Assembly (NCBI RefSeq): GCF_004295345.1
Contig: NZ_CP036200.1
Location: 434,001 to 498,000, forward strand
Length of the DNA: 64,000 bases
Origin: Shewanella maritima
Lineage (GTDB): Bacteria > Pseudomonadota > Gammaproteobacteria > Enterobacterales > Shewanellaceae
Direction: 5' to 3'
Each line of letters opens with the position of its first letter. The first letter of the stretch is position 1. The notes under the pieces were generated by a model. It searched no databases and was not told the origin of the DNA. It was given only the letters and a program-made list of their open reading frames with translations. Both the position numbers and the translations under genes were made by a program. This document shows positions 26,047 through 36,849 of this stretch, piece by piece.

Positions 26047-26961
26047 TTAGCAAGCATCAAGCATTTGCCGGGGATCTTGATATAAATAGCGAAAGCCTAA
26101 GTCGCGACAAATTAAACTGCCATCAATGCGCTTGCTAGGTTGTGGTTGCTCACTAAAAGTCGCGCTATCGACACCTAAATGCTCACAGGCTTCGCTGTAG
26201 AATTCAGACTTAGGCAGGTGAATAGGCGCACAAAGATTATATACCTCTCCCAACAAATCTGGATGATTTAACGCGGCATGAATAATCAGTGACACAGAGG
26301 CAACACAATCATCAAGATGCACTAGGTTAACAGCAACATTACCGCCTGGCACATCGGTTTTACCCGCAAAGAATCGCCCAGGATGACGCTTAGGCCCAAT
26401 TAAACCGGCAAAGCGCACTATGGTGGTCTTAGATACATTACCTTGATTTAGCGTTTCCATGTTCAAGCTTGCCATGACTGATTCGGCTTTTAGCAAAATA
26501 TCACTGGCAGGCGAGCTCGCTTGTGCCATGGTTTCATCCAGTAATGGTCCCAACAGCGCATTAGCATTAACAGTGGCATCATCAGCTTTCAATGGAACTG
26601 AACTCGTCGGATAAACACCTGTGGTGCTAATAAACACTAAGCGCTTGTATGGTTTACCTAACAGCAAATGTTCAAGCTTAGCGACATACTCTAAATAGTT
26701 TGTCTCTCCTCTGCGCAGTCCTGGCGGAATATTAACAACCACAACATCGCTTTGCAGCGCTTGCTGCATCTGAGCAGATAAGCTCGATTGCACCAACTCT
26801 TTGGCTAAATCCAGCGCAAAGCCCCTAATCCCCAACTCATTTAGATTTGCAGCATCTTGCCCACTACGCTTTGAGCCGAATACTTGATGGCCTTGTTTAA
26901 CTAATGACTGAGCCAGCGGCAGCCCAAACCAACCACAGCCAATAACGGCGACGTTTGCCAT
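26047..26961 (-). CDS. NAD(P)-dependent oxidoreductase, YeeZ-like
   Basis: A 304-residue Rossmann-fold protein of the extended SDR/epimerase group, closest in look to YeeZ. The nucleotide-binding motif VIGCGWFGLPLA is near the N terminus. FISTTGVYP carries the Thr/Ser-x-x-Tyr region, and RFAGLIGPKRHPGRF follows. The usual YxxxK pair is not obvious, so a dehydrogenase reaction is uncertain. Substrate unknown. It stands 54 bases before the S4 gene and 95 bases after the HD-GYP gene on the same strand, without visible terminators. Confidence 0.85.
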   Translation of the reverse strand: MANVAVIGCGWFGLPLAQSLVKQGHQVFGSKRSGQDAANLNELGIRGFALDLAKELVQSSLSAQMQQALQSDVVVVNIPPGLRRGETNYLEYVAKLEHLLLGKPYKRLVFISTTGVYPTSSVPLKADDATVNANALLGPLLDETMAQASSPASDILLKAESVMASLNMETLNQGNVSKTTIVRFAGLIGPKRHPGRFFAGKTDVPGGNVAVNLVHLDDCVASVSLIIHAALNHPDLLGEVYNLCAPIHLPKSEFYSEACEHLGVDSATFSEQPQPSKRIDGSLICRDLGFRYLYQDPRQMLDAC

Positions 26962-27056
26962 AGGATATTCCTTTAATTTGATTAACTGCTAGATGAGAAA
27001 AGTAACATTATCATACGATTATCGCGCAGCGACAGTTCAAGAGACACAATAGAGGG

Positions 27057-28256
27057 TTAGTGTTCAAAGTCACTAAAGTAAAAACTAATCGTATTTTCTG
27101 CTTGTAGGGTTTTTAACACGCTTTCTGGGAGGTTTTCTAGCTTAACTACTTCACTCACCGACACCTCCTCTTCCATTAAAAAACGCAAGGTCGCATCTTC
27201 ACCTCGAGGGCTACATGCCCAAACGTGAGGTTTTTTCACTTCTGAAGTCGTCATCATCACTTTTGCAAAGCTGCCATCGGTAAGGTTGACTAAGGTTCCA
27301 GGCGGATAAATACCCAGTACCTTGACCAACTGAGATACTAGCTTCTCATCATGCTTCTGTTTGCGGCTTTTAAACAAGACACCCAGCGCCAGCTGTGGCG
27401 ATAGATAGCGTCTTAGCAGCGACTCATAGTCATTCACTAGGCTTACAATTTGCGTGGTGATGGGAATTTTTTTAGCTGTCAGCTTGTCTGGGTAACCACT
27501 GCCATCCACAAACTCATGGTGGTGACGCACTATGTGTAACATGGCTTTAGGGTAAAGGTTGTTCTTTACCAGCATTTCGTAGCCAAAATTTGGATGCATG
27601 CGCATAAAATTCACTTCGTGATCTGTCAGCTCACCATGCTTGCGGCGGATATTCTCAGGTACCTTTAATTTACCAATGTCATGGAACAAACTACCAATAG
27701 CAATATCGCGAATATCACTTGGTGGCAAACCTGCCATATGGGCTATCATCATCGATAGCACGGCGACTGACACTCCATGTTGAGTTACGCTCACTTCAAG
27801 TTCATTACTACTGACTAGGGTTAAATGAGGTGAATCAGTTTCATTTAGGTGTTCCATCATGCTTTCAACCAGAGTCACCGCATCACGATAAGCACCTTCT
27901 GGGTCGCTGACCACCTTACCAAACACGCCGCGACTGTCATTAACGCAGCGGATAAAGCGCTGCTGACCACGACGAATGGACTTTTTTGCCTCAACTTTAT
28001 AATCAGGCATTTCGGTAGCAGGCAAGATGGTGACGGGCTCGTCAACGACTTCCGGCTGCTCAGGGATTAAATCATGACCATCTAATAGATAAACAAAAGA
28101 AGTGTTTAGCCCGCGAATGAGGGCAATTTGAGATTTTTGCTCAATTTTTACTTTGCTTCGAAAAAACGGGTGCTCGGTCCAAGACAGGGGCAGCTTAATC
28201 GTCATTCCCACGACGATCTTGGACACTGGCAACTGAGTTAATTCCGTTTTAGCCAA
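27057..28256 (-). CDS. HD-GYP domain c-di-GMP phosphodiesterase with DUF3391
   Basis: A 399-residue cytoplasmic protein. The first 100 residues are a DUF3391 domain (LPVSKIVVGMTIKLPLSW). The HD-GYP domain follows: HD at residues 192-193 in FHDIGKL, HHxE at 245-248, and GSGYP at 253-256. These catalytic residues are present, so it probably hydrolyses c-di-GMP to GMP. Two more c-di-GMP genes, an EAL and a GGDEF protein, lie about 15 kb away. It has no sensory domain besides DUF3391, so its input is unknown. Confidence 0.92.
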   Translation of the reverse strand: MAKTELTQLPVSKIVVGMTIKLPLSWTEHPFFRSKVKIEQKSQIALIRGLNTSFVYLLDGHDLIPEQPEVVDEPVTILPATEMPDYKVEAKKSIRRGQQRFIRCVNDSRGVFGKVVSDPEGAYRDAVTLVESMMEHLNETDSPHLTLVSSNELEVSVTQHGVSVAVLSMMIAHMAGLPPSDIRDIAIGSLFHDIGKLKVPENIRRKHGELTDHEVNFMRMHPNFGYEMLVKNNLYPKAMLHIVRHHHEFVDGSGYPDKLTAKKIPITTQIVSLVNDYESLLRRYLSPQLALGVLFKSRKQKHDEKLVSQLVKVLGIYPPGTLVNLTDGSFAKVMMTTSEVKKPHVWACSPRGEDATLRFLMEEEVSVSEVVKLENLPESVLKTLQAENTISFYFSDFEH

Positions 28257-28377
28257 ATGAATTCCCGTTAAGCAAAGTTACAATAATTTCAGCCTAGTTC
28301 AAAAAGCTTAGGCGATAAATAACCTATTCGCACTTTTCACTTGTAAATACTGCGACTTAGGGTCACATGTTGTAAAG

Positions 28378-28866
28378 CTATTTCTTATCGCTTTGCTCTG
28401 TTTCTTGCGCATGCCAGTCGCTAAAATACAATTTTAGTCGTTTTGAGTTGAATAAATAGATCAAAGACCAGAACACCAATAGCGAGTCTAGGCCGTAACT
28501 AACCTTAAACACAAAGTAGTCGTGTATGAGTCGTTGCACTAACACAGCAGCATCGAGTGCAACCAACATCAGCAGTAGCGTTCGCCCGTGCTTGAAGATG
28601 GGTCTCAACCAATCAGGTTTGCGTTTACGCTCAGCGATAATCAGAAAATACACAAACACTGCACCGATACCCGTTAGCAATGCCAACAAAAAGTCTGATT
28701 TTTGTGGGTAGAAAAGCCTCACTAAGCCAGACTGGTCGTTAAATTGCGTCAGCGATGCGACGAGCACGCACCAGGCGCGCGCCAGAAACACCAGCATTAA
28801 GTACAAGGTTAGTGGTGGCTTAACATGACCTTTGTCGTCTAGCCACTTAATATGACTAAAATTCAT
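28378..28866 (-). CDS. DUF2919 family inner-membrane protein (YfeZ-like)
   Basis: A 162-residue protein with four predicted membrane helices, matching DUF2919/YfeZ: WLDDKGHVKPPLTLYLMLVFLARAW at the start and a conserved DYFVFKVSYGLDSLLVFW near the end. The family function is unknown. The C-terminal 20 residues are polar and face the cytoplasm. It follows ligA by 100 bases on the same strand. Confidence 0.85.
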   Translation of the reverse strand: MNFSHIKWLDDKGHVKPPLTLYLMLVFLARAWCVLVASLTQFNDQSGLVRLFYPQKSDFLLALLTGIGAVFVYFLIIAERKRKPDWLRPIFKHGRTLLLMLVALDAAVLVQRLIHDYFVFKVSYGLDSLLVFWSLIYLFNSKRLKLYFSDWHAQETEQSDKK

Positions 28867-28966
28867 TAACGCTTACTACTCTGTGCACTCTTCCCAATGC
28901 TCCACGCAAATAGCCTAAAGCCAATAACCCAAGACCAATAATCCCAAGCAAACTGGTCAAAACCAA

Positions 28967-31000
<2,034 letters not shown>

Positions 31001-31010
31001 TTATATAATA

Positions 31011-31030
31011 AAGGCCGCTGTTGCGGCCTT
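31011..31030 (-). terminator. Candidate terminator between zipA and ligA
   Basis: AAGGCCGC and GCGGCCTT form an 8-bp perfect stem with a TGTT loop. The following minus-strand sequence (UUAUUAUAUAA) is U-rich but not a clean U-run, so termination may be partial. Confidence 0.5.
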
Positions 31031-31126
31031 TGTCTATCTGTTGGTTTAACGCTGGGCTACTTGTTTTCGTGAGCTTTGTTAATTTAAGCTTTATGAACAA
31101 TCGCCTTAGCAATTTGGCTTCAAAGG

Positions 31127-32152
31127 TTAAGCAGCGTCTCGAATACGTTGAATGTACTGTTGGCGTGTTTCATCATTCCAAGGCTGACGTCTGTCATCAA
31201 GTAATTCCGCGCCTAAGTCGTCAACCATTTGCAATGCTGAGTTCAGCATTATGGTGAAGTTCATCGTCGCGTCGTTATAGCTTGGTAACGTCATAAACAG
31301 CACTACACCTTGGGTCACAAACTGCTCCATGTTGTCTGGGTCAAATACCCCTGGTTTCATCATGTTGGCCAGCGAGAATAGCTTTTCACCTTTACCGGCA
31401 TTATCAATATGACGGTGGAAAATATCCATCTCGCCAAATTTGAAGTTAAGTGATAACAAGCACGGCAGTAATTCTGCACCTTGTAATTGCTCACCTTCTT
31501 TAGCGACAACATGTAATACCAGTACATCAACCGGCTCTTGCGGCTCGGCTGTAGCTGTTGTTTGTTGCTCTGTATCTTTAATCCCACTCGCAGGCTGTGG
31601 CGCATCCTTGGCTGTCACGTCAACGCCTTGCTCTACTGCACTTTCGTCACCAGCTTGAAGGTTACTTGACTCAGAGTCGCTTAGCTCAAGTGTAATATCA
31701 GGAGCTTGGCCGTCATCAATCTCGATATTGATTGGCGCAAAGTCATGGTCTTTATCGCTGAAGCTTGGCTCTTGCTTAAACTCTGGCTCTTTTTGTTGCG
31801 ACTTCTCATCTTCAGCATCAGTATCTGCAAATAAAGCTTGCTGCTTAGGTTCATGTTGCAGCTGCGAAGCAGAGCTTGCGGTTTGCTTTGGCGGCGTAAT
31901 TTCTGGCTCAGGTATGTCATCAAGTTCATCCTGAGGTTCGTTGTCATCAGCCTTGCGAACTCTCACCTCACCTACGCCATCGGCATCAAAACCGTCAGCG
32001 TCACGCTTGGATTGCTCTTTGTAAAAATCCACCATCGGGCTTTCTTTCATTGACTTAGGTTGCTGCCGTCTAATTGACCAAAAACCGTGAACTAAAACGC
32101 CAACAATGGCCAGTGCACCGAGAATAAACAACACTAATTGCAAGTCTTTCAT
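31127..32152 (-). CDS. zipA: Cell division protein ZipA
   Basis: A 341-residue FtsZ-binding protein that anchors the Z ring. A single N-terminal membrane helix (LVLFILGALAIVGVLVHGFW) is followed by a basic stretch, then an acidic, glutamine-rich disordered linker of about 150 residues. The C-terminal FtsZ-binding domain starts near VDVLVLHVVAKEGEQLQGAEL and contains GEMDIFHRH. I chose the ATG at 32152, which gives MKDLQLVLF and has AGGG seven bases upstream. A second ATG 18 bases earlier lies four bases behind the smc stop and is possible. Confidence 0.94.
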   Translation of the reverse strand: MKDLQLVLFILGALAIVGVLVHGFWSIRRQQPKSMKESPMVDFYKEQSKRDADGFDADGVGEVRVRKADDNEPQDELDDIPEPEITPPKQTASSASQLQHEPKQQALFADTDAEDEKSQQKEPEFKQEPSFSDKDHDFAPINIEIDDGQAPDITLELSDSESSNLQAGDESAVEQGVDVTAKDAPQPASGIKDTEQQTTATAEPQEPVDVLVLHVVAKEGEQLQGAELLPCLLSLNFKFGEMDIFHRHIDNAGKGEKLFSLANMMKPGVFDPDNMEQFVTQGVVLFMTLPSYNDATMNFTIMLNSALQMVDDLGAELLDDRRQPWNDETRQQYIQRIRDAA

Positions 32153-32173
32153 TATTAACCCTGTATCCATTTC

Positions 32174-35100
32174 TTATACTGCGTCGGCCATGGCCACCGC
32201 AGTGTCTATATCCACTGCTACAATGCGCGACACACCTGGTTCGTGCATTGTTACGCCTATCAATTGTTCAGCCATTTCCATTGTTATTTTATTGTGGCTG
32301 ATATAGATAAACTGCACACTCTGTGACATCTCTTCGAGCAGTCGACAAAAGCGACCCACATTGGCGTCATCCAAAGGTGCATCTACTTCATCCAGCATAC
32401 AAAACGGGGCTGGATTTAATCTAAATATGGCAAACACCAATGATAAAGCGGTTAAGGCTTTTTCTCCACCACTTAGTAGATGGATGGTGCTGTTCTTTTT
32501 ACCTGGGGGCTGAGCCATAATCGTCACCCCAGTTTCAAGCAAGTCATCATCTGTCAGCGCAAGGTAGGCTTTACCGCCACCAAAAACCTTAGGGAACAGG
32601 CTTTGCAAATCTGCATTAACCGCATCATAGGTGGTTTTAAACCTAGCGCGAGTTTCCCTATCAATCTTTTTAATTGCGCCTTCTAGTGAAGCCAAAGCTT
32701 GATTTAAATCGTTATCTTGCTCATCGAGGTATGCTTTACGCTCACTCTGACTGTCAAACTCTTCAATTGCCGCCAGGTTAATTGCGCCAAGCTCGCTAAT
32801 ATCTTGCCTGGTCTGGTCTAGCAGCTTTTGCCACTTGGCAATTTTAGCGTCAGCTGGCAACTGAGCCGCGACTGACTCAAGTTCGACTTGATGTTCACTC
32901 AACAATTGCATCTGGGCATCAATTTGCCCTTTTACACCCTCTCGTCGTAACTTTAACCCGCTTAAACGTTGAGTCAAGCCTTGTTGTTGCTCAAGCTGTT
33001 GTTTTTGCTTTAATAGTGAGCTATCTAGCGTTTGTTGTAACTCAGCCTGTTGCGTGCGAATTTGCTGCAGAGATTTATCTAAATCCTGTTGTTTTTGCAA
33101 ATACTGTTGCAGCTCTTGCTGTAGTTGCTGTTGCTGGCCTTGAGTTTGCTGCTGTTGGTTTTGCGCAAGTTGACTATTTATGCTTGCTATCGCTTGGGCT
33201 ATTTCACTGGTTTTATTATCAACTTGCAGCTGCTTTTGCTCGCTTAATGCAAGTTCAGTGGCTAACTGTTGACGCTGGGTATTCAATGCTTGCAAACGCT
33301 GCGATTGCTGCACTTTTAATTGTTTAAGCTGCTTTAGTTGTGCACTCGCCTGAGTTTGCGACGCTAACACTTGCTCATGACTGGCGCTGGCGAGTTTTTG
33401 TTGCTGCTCGTGACTATCAAGCTCACTCTCGCTGTGGGCGATTTTTTCTTGATACTGCGCTGCCGCCTGCTCAGCTTTAAATAGCTGATTTTTAGCATTG
33501 TCTAACTTTGCCTGATACTGCGATTGCTGTAACTGAAGCGCACGCAGCTGCTGCTCACAATCAGTCAGTAGTGCTTGTTTTTGCTTAGCCGACTGTTTGA
33601 GATCTTGTGTATGCAGCATTGACTCACTTTGCGATAACGCAAGTCCCGACACGCCCTGTTGCATAACTTCGAGTTCAGCATCTAGCTCATCAAGCTTGTC
33701 ACTAAGCTGCTGCTTTTCATGACTTAGCTGAATAACCGGCGTAGCCGCTGCAGCGCTAAATTGAAAACCACTACCAATTAGCTCCCCGGCTTTTGTCACG
33801 CAAATAGTTTCGCGCGTATTGGGCGCGTCGTGAGTATCGTGGTTATTCCGTGCAGCTAACGCATGATGCGCCTCGTTTGCATCTTCAACCCAACGTACGT
33901 GATTTAACCAAGGCGAAAGATTAACCTCTGCGCTAACAATCGCGTCTTTCTGCGGATACTGCTGCGCCGTGCTGGTACGCGCAAAACCCAAATTGGCTTG
34001 AGTGTTTTGATTAAAATCATCTGCATCAAGCACATCTAACTGTAATAAATGCTGCAAAATACTCTCGGCAGCCGCTTGCCAACCGGGCTTGACTTGTAGC
34101 ACCTGCCATAGCGGAAGCGTGGCTTGCTCACTTTGGTTTTGCAAAAGCTCATCAATTAACTCCAAACGAGCATTCACTGAAGCTTGTTGCTGTTTGCCCT
34201 GACTCAAACTTGCTTGTGCCTCACTAAGACGCTGTTGCAACTGACTGGTGTGTATCTCACTGTCATTAAGCGCTATTGCCAGTTCATCGATTTGCTCAAT
34301 CGTTTGCTGTTGTTGCTCGGTTAGCTCTGCGAGTTGATCGTCAAGGCATAACCCAGCCATCTCATCAATTTGCGCCTGATACTGGCTTACATCGCGCTTT
34401 ACTTGCTCAAGCTGGGTTAACTCATGGTTCATCTGCGCTTTCACAACCGCGAGTTGGGTTTGCGCGCTAGCTAATTTTTGCTGACTTTGCTGGGTGTCTG
34501 TTTGAATTTGCTCATATTCATCCTCAAGCAAATGCGCTTGTTCATCAGCTATTTCATGCTCTTGTTGCAAACTCTCTATGTCTGGTTGCAGTTGCTGATG
34601 GCTTTGTTCAAGCGTTAAGTGACTTTGCTTTAACTGCTCAGCCAACTGCTTTTGCGATTGCAGTTGCTCACGCAAATCGGCAAGCTGTTTGCGCTGACTA
34701 TCATCAAGCTGAGTTTGATGGGCAATTTGTTGCTCAATCCGGCTCACCTGATTGCCCGCTTGATAATAAAGCTCGACTTTGGCTTGCTCTGTGGCGGTTA
34801 ACTCAGCGAGCTGCTGCGTCACTAGCGATTGACTGGTATCAAATTGCCTTAGCTCGTCATCTACGCTTGCTTGCTCAAGCGTAAGTTTATCGATTTGTTT
34901 AGTTAACTTGTCGAACTGCTGTTGTAAGTCTTGCCATTTAAGCACTAATAGTTGCGAATGATAGCTGCGCTCATTAGCTTTAAGCTCTCGATAGGTTTTA
35001 GCATCCTCGGCTTGCGCAGCCAGCTTTTCAAGCTGCTCACCTAACTCAAGGCGAATATCGTTTAAACGCTCTAGGTTCTCACGGGTATGACGAATACGGT

Positions 35101-35644
35101 TTTCGGTTTCGCGGCGGCGCTCTTTATAACGCGAGATCCCTGCTGCCTCTTCGATGAAGACGCGTAATTCTTGCGGTTTAGATTCAATAAGACGGGAAAT
35201 GGTGCCCTGCTCGATGATTGCATAACTTCGAGGCCCAAGACCTGTACCCATAAATAGGTCGGTAATATCTTTACGGCGACACTTTTGCCCGTTGAGAAAA
35301 TACGTCGATTCGCTGTCGCGGTTAACTTGGCGCTTTACCGAAACATCCTGGAAATTGGCATACTGCCCCGCAAGGCGACCTTCGGAGTTATCAAAGGTAA
35401 GTTCTACGCTGGCGACAGAGATAGGTCTACGTGATGCGGAGCCATTAAAAATCACATCTGTCATGGCATCACCACGCAAATGCTTAGCTGAGCTTTCACC
35501 CAACACCCAGCGCACAGCATCAATCACATTAGATTTGCCGCAGCCATTAGGGCCCACAACAGCGGAAAGTGCATGTTCAAACGGAATTTTAGTCGCATCA
35601 ACGAACGACTTAAATCCAGCTAATTTTATTTGTTTTAATCTCAT
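32174..35644 (-). CDS. smc: Chromosome segregation protein SMC
   Basis: A 1156-residue SMC ATPase that organises the chromosome. Walker A is VGPNGCGKSN near residue 32. Two long glutamine-rich coiled coils flank a hinge at about residues 500-640. The C-terminal head has the signature LLSGGEKALTALSLVFAIF and Walker B FCMLDEVDAPLDD. The use of Smc rather than MukB fits Shewanella-like groups rather than enterics. zipA begins within 25 bases of its stop codon, so the two are probably co-transcribed. cysZ is divergent. Confidence 0.96.
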   Translation of the reverse strand: MRLKQIKLAGFKSFVDATKIPFEHALSAVVGPNGCGKSNVIDAVRWVLGESSAKHLRGDAMTDVIFNGSASRRPISVASVELTFDNSEGRLAGQYANFQDVSVKRQVNRDSESTYFLNGQKCRRKDITDLFMGTGLGPRSYAIIEQGTISRLIESKPQELRVFIEEAAGISRYKERRRETENRIRHTRENLERLNDIRLELGEQLEKLAAQAEDAKTYRELKANERSYHSQLLVLKWQDLQQQFDKLTKQIDKLTLEQASVDDELRQFDTSQSLVTQQLAELTATEQAKVELYYQAGNQVSRIEQQIAHQTQLDDSQRKQLADLREQLQSQKQLAEQLKQSHLTLEQSHQQLQPDIESLQQEHEIADEQAHLLEDEYEQIQTDTQQSQQKLASAQTQLAVVKAQMNHELTQLEQVKRDVSQYQAQIDEMAGLCLDDQLAELTEQQQQTIEQIDELAIALNDSEIHTSQLQQRLSEAQASLSQGKQQQASVNARLELIDELLQNQSEQATLPLWQVLQVKPGWQAAAESILQHLLQLDVLDADDFNQNTQANLGFARTSTAQQYPQKDAIVSAEVNLSPWLNHVRWVEDANEAHHALAARNNHDTHDAPNTRETICVTKAGELIGSGFQFSAAAATPVIQLSHEKQQLSDKLDELDAELEVMQQGVSGLALSQSESMLHTQDLKQSAKQKQALLTDCEQQLRALQLQQSQYQAKLDNAKNQLFKAEQAAAQYQEKIAHSESELDSHEQQQKLASASHEQVLASQTQASAQLKQLKQLKVQQSQRLQALNTQRQQLATELALSEQKQLQVDNKTSEIAQAIASINSQLAQNQQQQTQGQQQQLQQELQQYLQKQQDLDKSLQQIRTQQAELQQTLDSSLLKQKQQLEQQQGLTQRLSGLKLRREGVKGQIDAQMQLLSEHQVELESVAAQLPADAKIAKWQKLLDQTRQDISELGAINLAAIEEFDSQSERKAYLDEQDNDLNQALASLEGAIKKIDRETRARFKTTYDAVNADLQSLFPKVFGGGKAYLALTDDDLLETGVTIMAQPPGKKNSTIHLLSGGEKALTALSLVFAIFRLNPAPFCMLDEVDAPLDDANVGRFCRLLEEMSQSVQFIYISHNKITMEMAEQLIGVTMHEPGVSRIVAVDIDTAVAMADAV

Positions 35645-35819
35645 GCAAGCGTAATTTGGGGATGGAGCTTCAAAGCAGGCTACTGTATTCAGAACGACTC
35701 AGTCTAGCAACTGAGCTGCATTTTGTAACGATTTTTTGTTTATCTGACACAGTTTTATACTTGTTTTCTGATACTTGACTGGTCAGACTGGCATACAGTA
35801 TCAATCAAGGAATTGTTTC

Positions 35820-36593
35820 ATGACCTTAAAATCTATGCCTGTGAAAAAAAGTGGCGTGAATTATTTTTTTGAAGGCTTGCAATTGATTAAGCAGCCTGGG
35901 CTTCGTGTATTTGTTGTGATCCCACTGCTGGTTAACTTTGTACTCTTTGGTAGCGCCATGTATTTTGCCTTTGGCAAACTCGGTGAATTATTTGAATGGA
36001 TGAATGCCCAGTTACCAGAATACCTTGCCTGGCTCGACTTTTTCTTGTGGCCACTTGCAGTATCAAGCTTACTGGTGGTGATGTCATTTGTTTTTAGCTC
36101 AGTGATGAACTGGATAGCCGCGCCATTTAACGGTTTGCTGGCTGAAAAGGTCGAAAACCATCTCACCGGTAAATCGCTTAACTCGGGCAATACGGTAGAT
36201 TTAATCAAAGACTTACCACGCATAATGAAGCGCGAGTGGACTAAGTTTAAGTATTACCTACCCAGAGCAATCGGCTTTTTAGTCTTGTTCTTATTGCCTG
36301 GCGTTGGGCAAACAATCGCGCCAATCTTATGGTTTTTATTCACTTCATGGATGATGGCAATTCAATATTGCGACTACCCGTTTGATAACCACAAGGTGCC
36401 GTTTGACGATATGAAACGTGCGCTTAGCAATACCAAAGGTACCAGTTACTCGTTTGGTGCATCGGTTACCCTGTTTTCCATGATCCCCATCTTAAACTTG
36501 TTTGTTATGCCTATCGCGATTTGCGGAGCAACAGCAATGTGGGTTGACCGCTACCGCGAAGTGTATAAACACCCAGAAATTGCACGCGATTAA
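35820..36593 (+). CDS. cysZ: Sulfate transporter CysZ
   Basis: A 257-residue inner-membrane sulfate uptake protein feeding cysteine synthesis. The start SGVNYFFEGLQLIKQPGLRVFVVIPLLVN is typical of CysZ, and four main hydrophobic segments are present, with DYPFDNHKVPFDDMKRAL conserved between the last two. AAGGA lies 9 bases before the ATG at 35820; an earlier in-frame start at 35775 lacks a ribosome-binding site. Its place next to zipA/ligA is shared with enteric bacteria. A terminator follows at 36684. Confidence 0.95.
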   Translation: MTLKSMPVKKSGVNYFFEGLQLIKQPGLRVFVVIPLLVNFVLFGSAMYFAFGKLGELFEWMNAQLPEYLAWLDFFLWPLAVSSLLVVMSFVFSSVMNWIAAPFNGLLAEKVENHLTGKSLNSGNTVDLIKDLPRIMKREWTKFKYYLPRAIGFLVLFLLPGVGQTIAPILWFLFTSWMMAIQYCDYPFDNHKVPFDDMKRALSNTKGTSYSFGASVTLFSMIPILNLFVMPIAICGATAMWVDRYREVYKHPEIARD

Positions 36594-36683
36594 TCTGCAA
36601 CTAGGTTAGTTGCAACGGCGAACAGCATTAACATTGAAAATGAAATAAAGAGTGCTGTAAAAAGTTAAGTAAATGCACCCACT

Positions 36684-36715
36684 AAGCCATAACCTATTAA
36701 GGGTTATGGCTTTTT
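36684..36715 (+). terminator. Terminator of cysZ
   Basis: A perfect stem AAGCCATAACC / GGTTATGGCTT with a 7-base loop, followed by TTTTT on the plus strand, about 90 bases after the cysZ stop. Confidence 0.8.
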
Positions 36716-36849
36716 AGTATTAAAGCTCTAGAGCTGCAACAGAAACAATACGACAAACACTGTAACAAATTCACTTAAGTTTTTTAGCATTCAATTAACG
36801 ACTGCTTCAGTATTTTTTGCCACAATAAGCGCACGTTTATTAAGTTGTA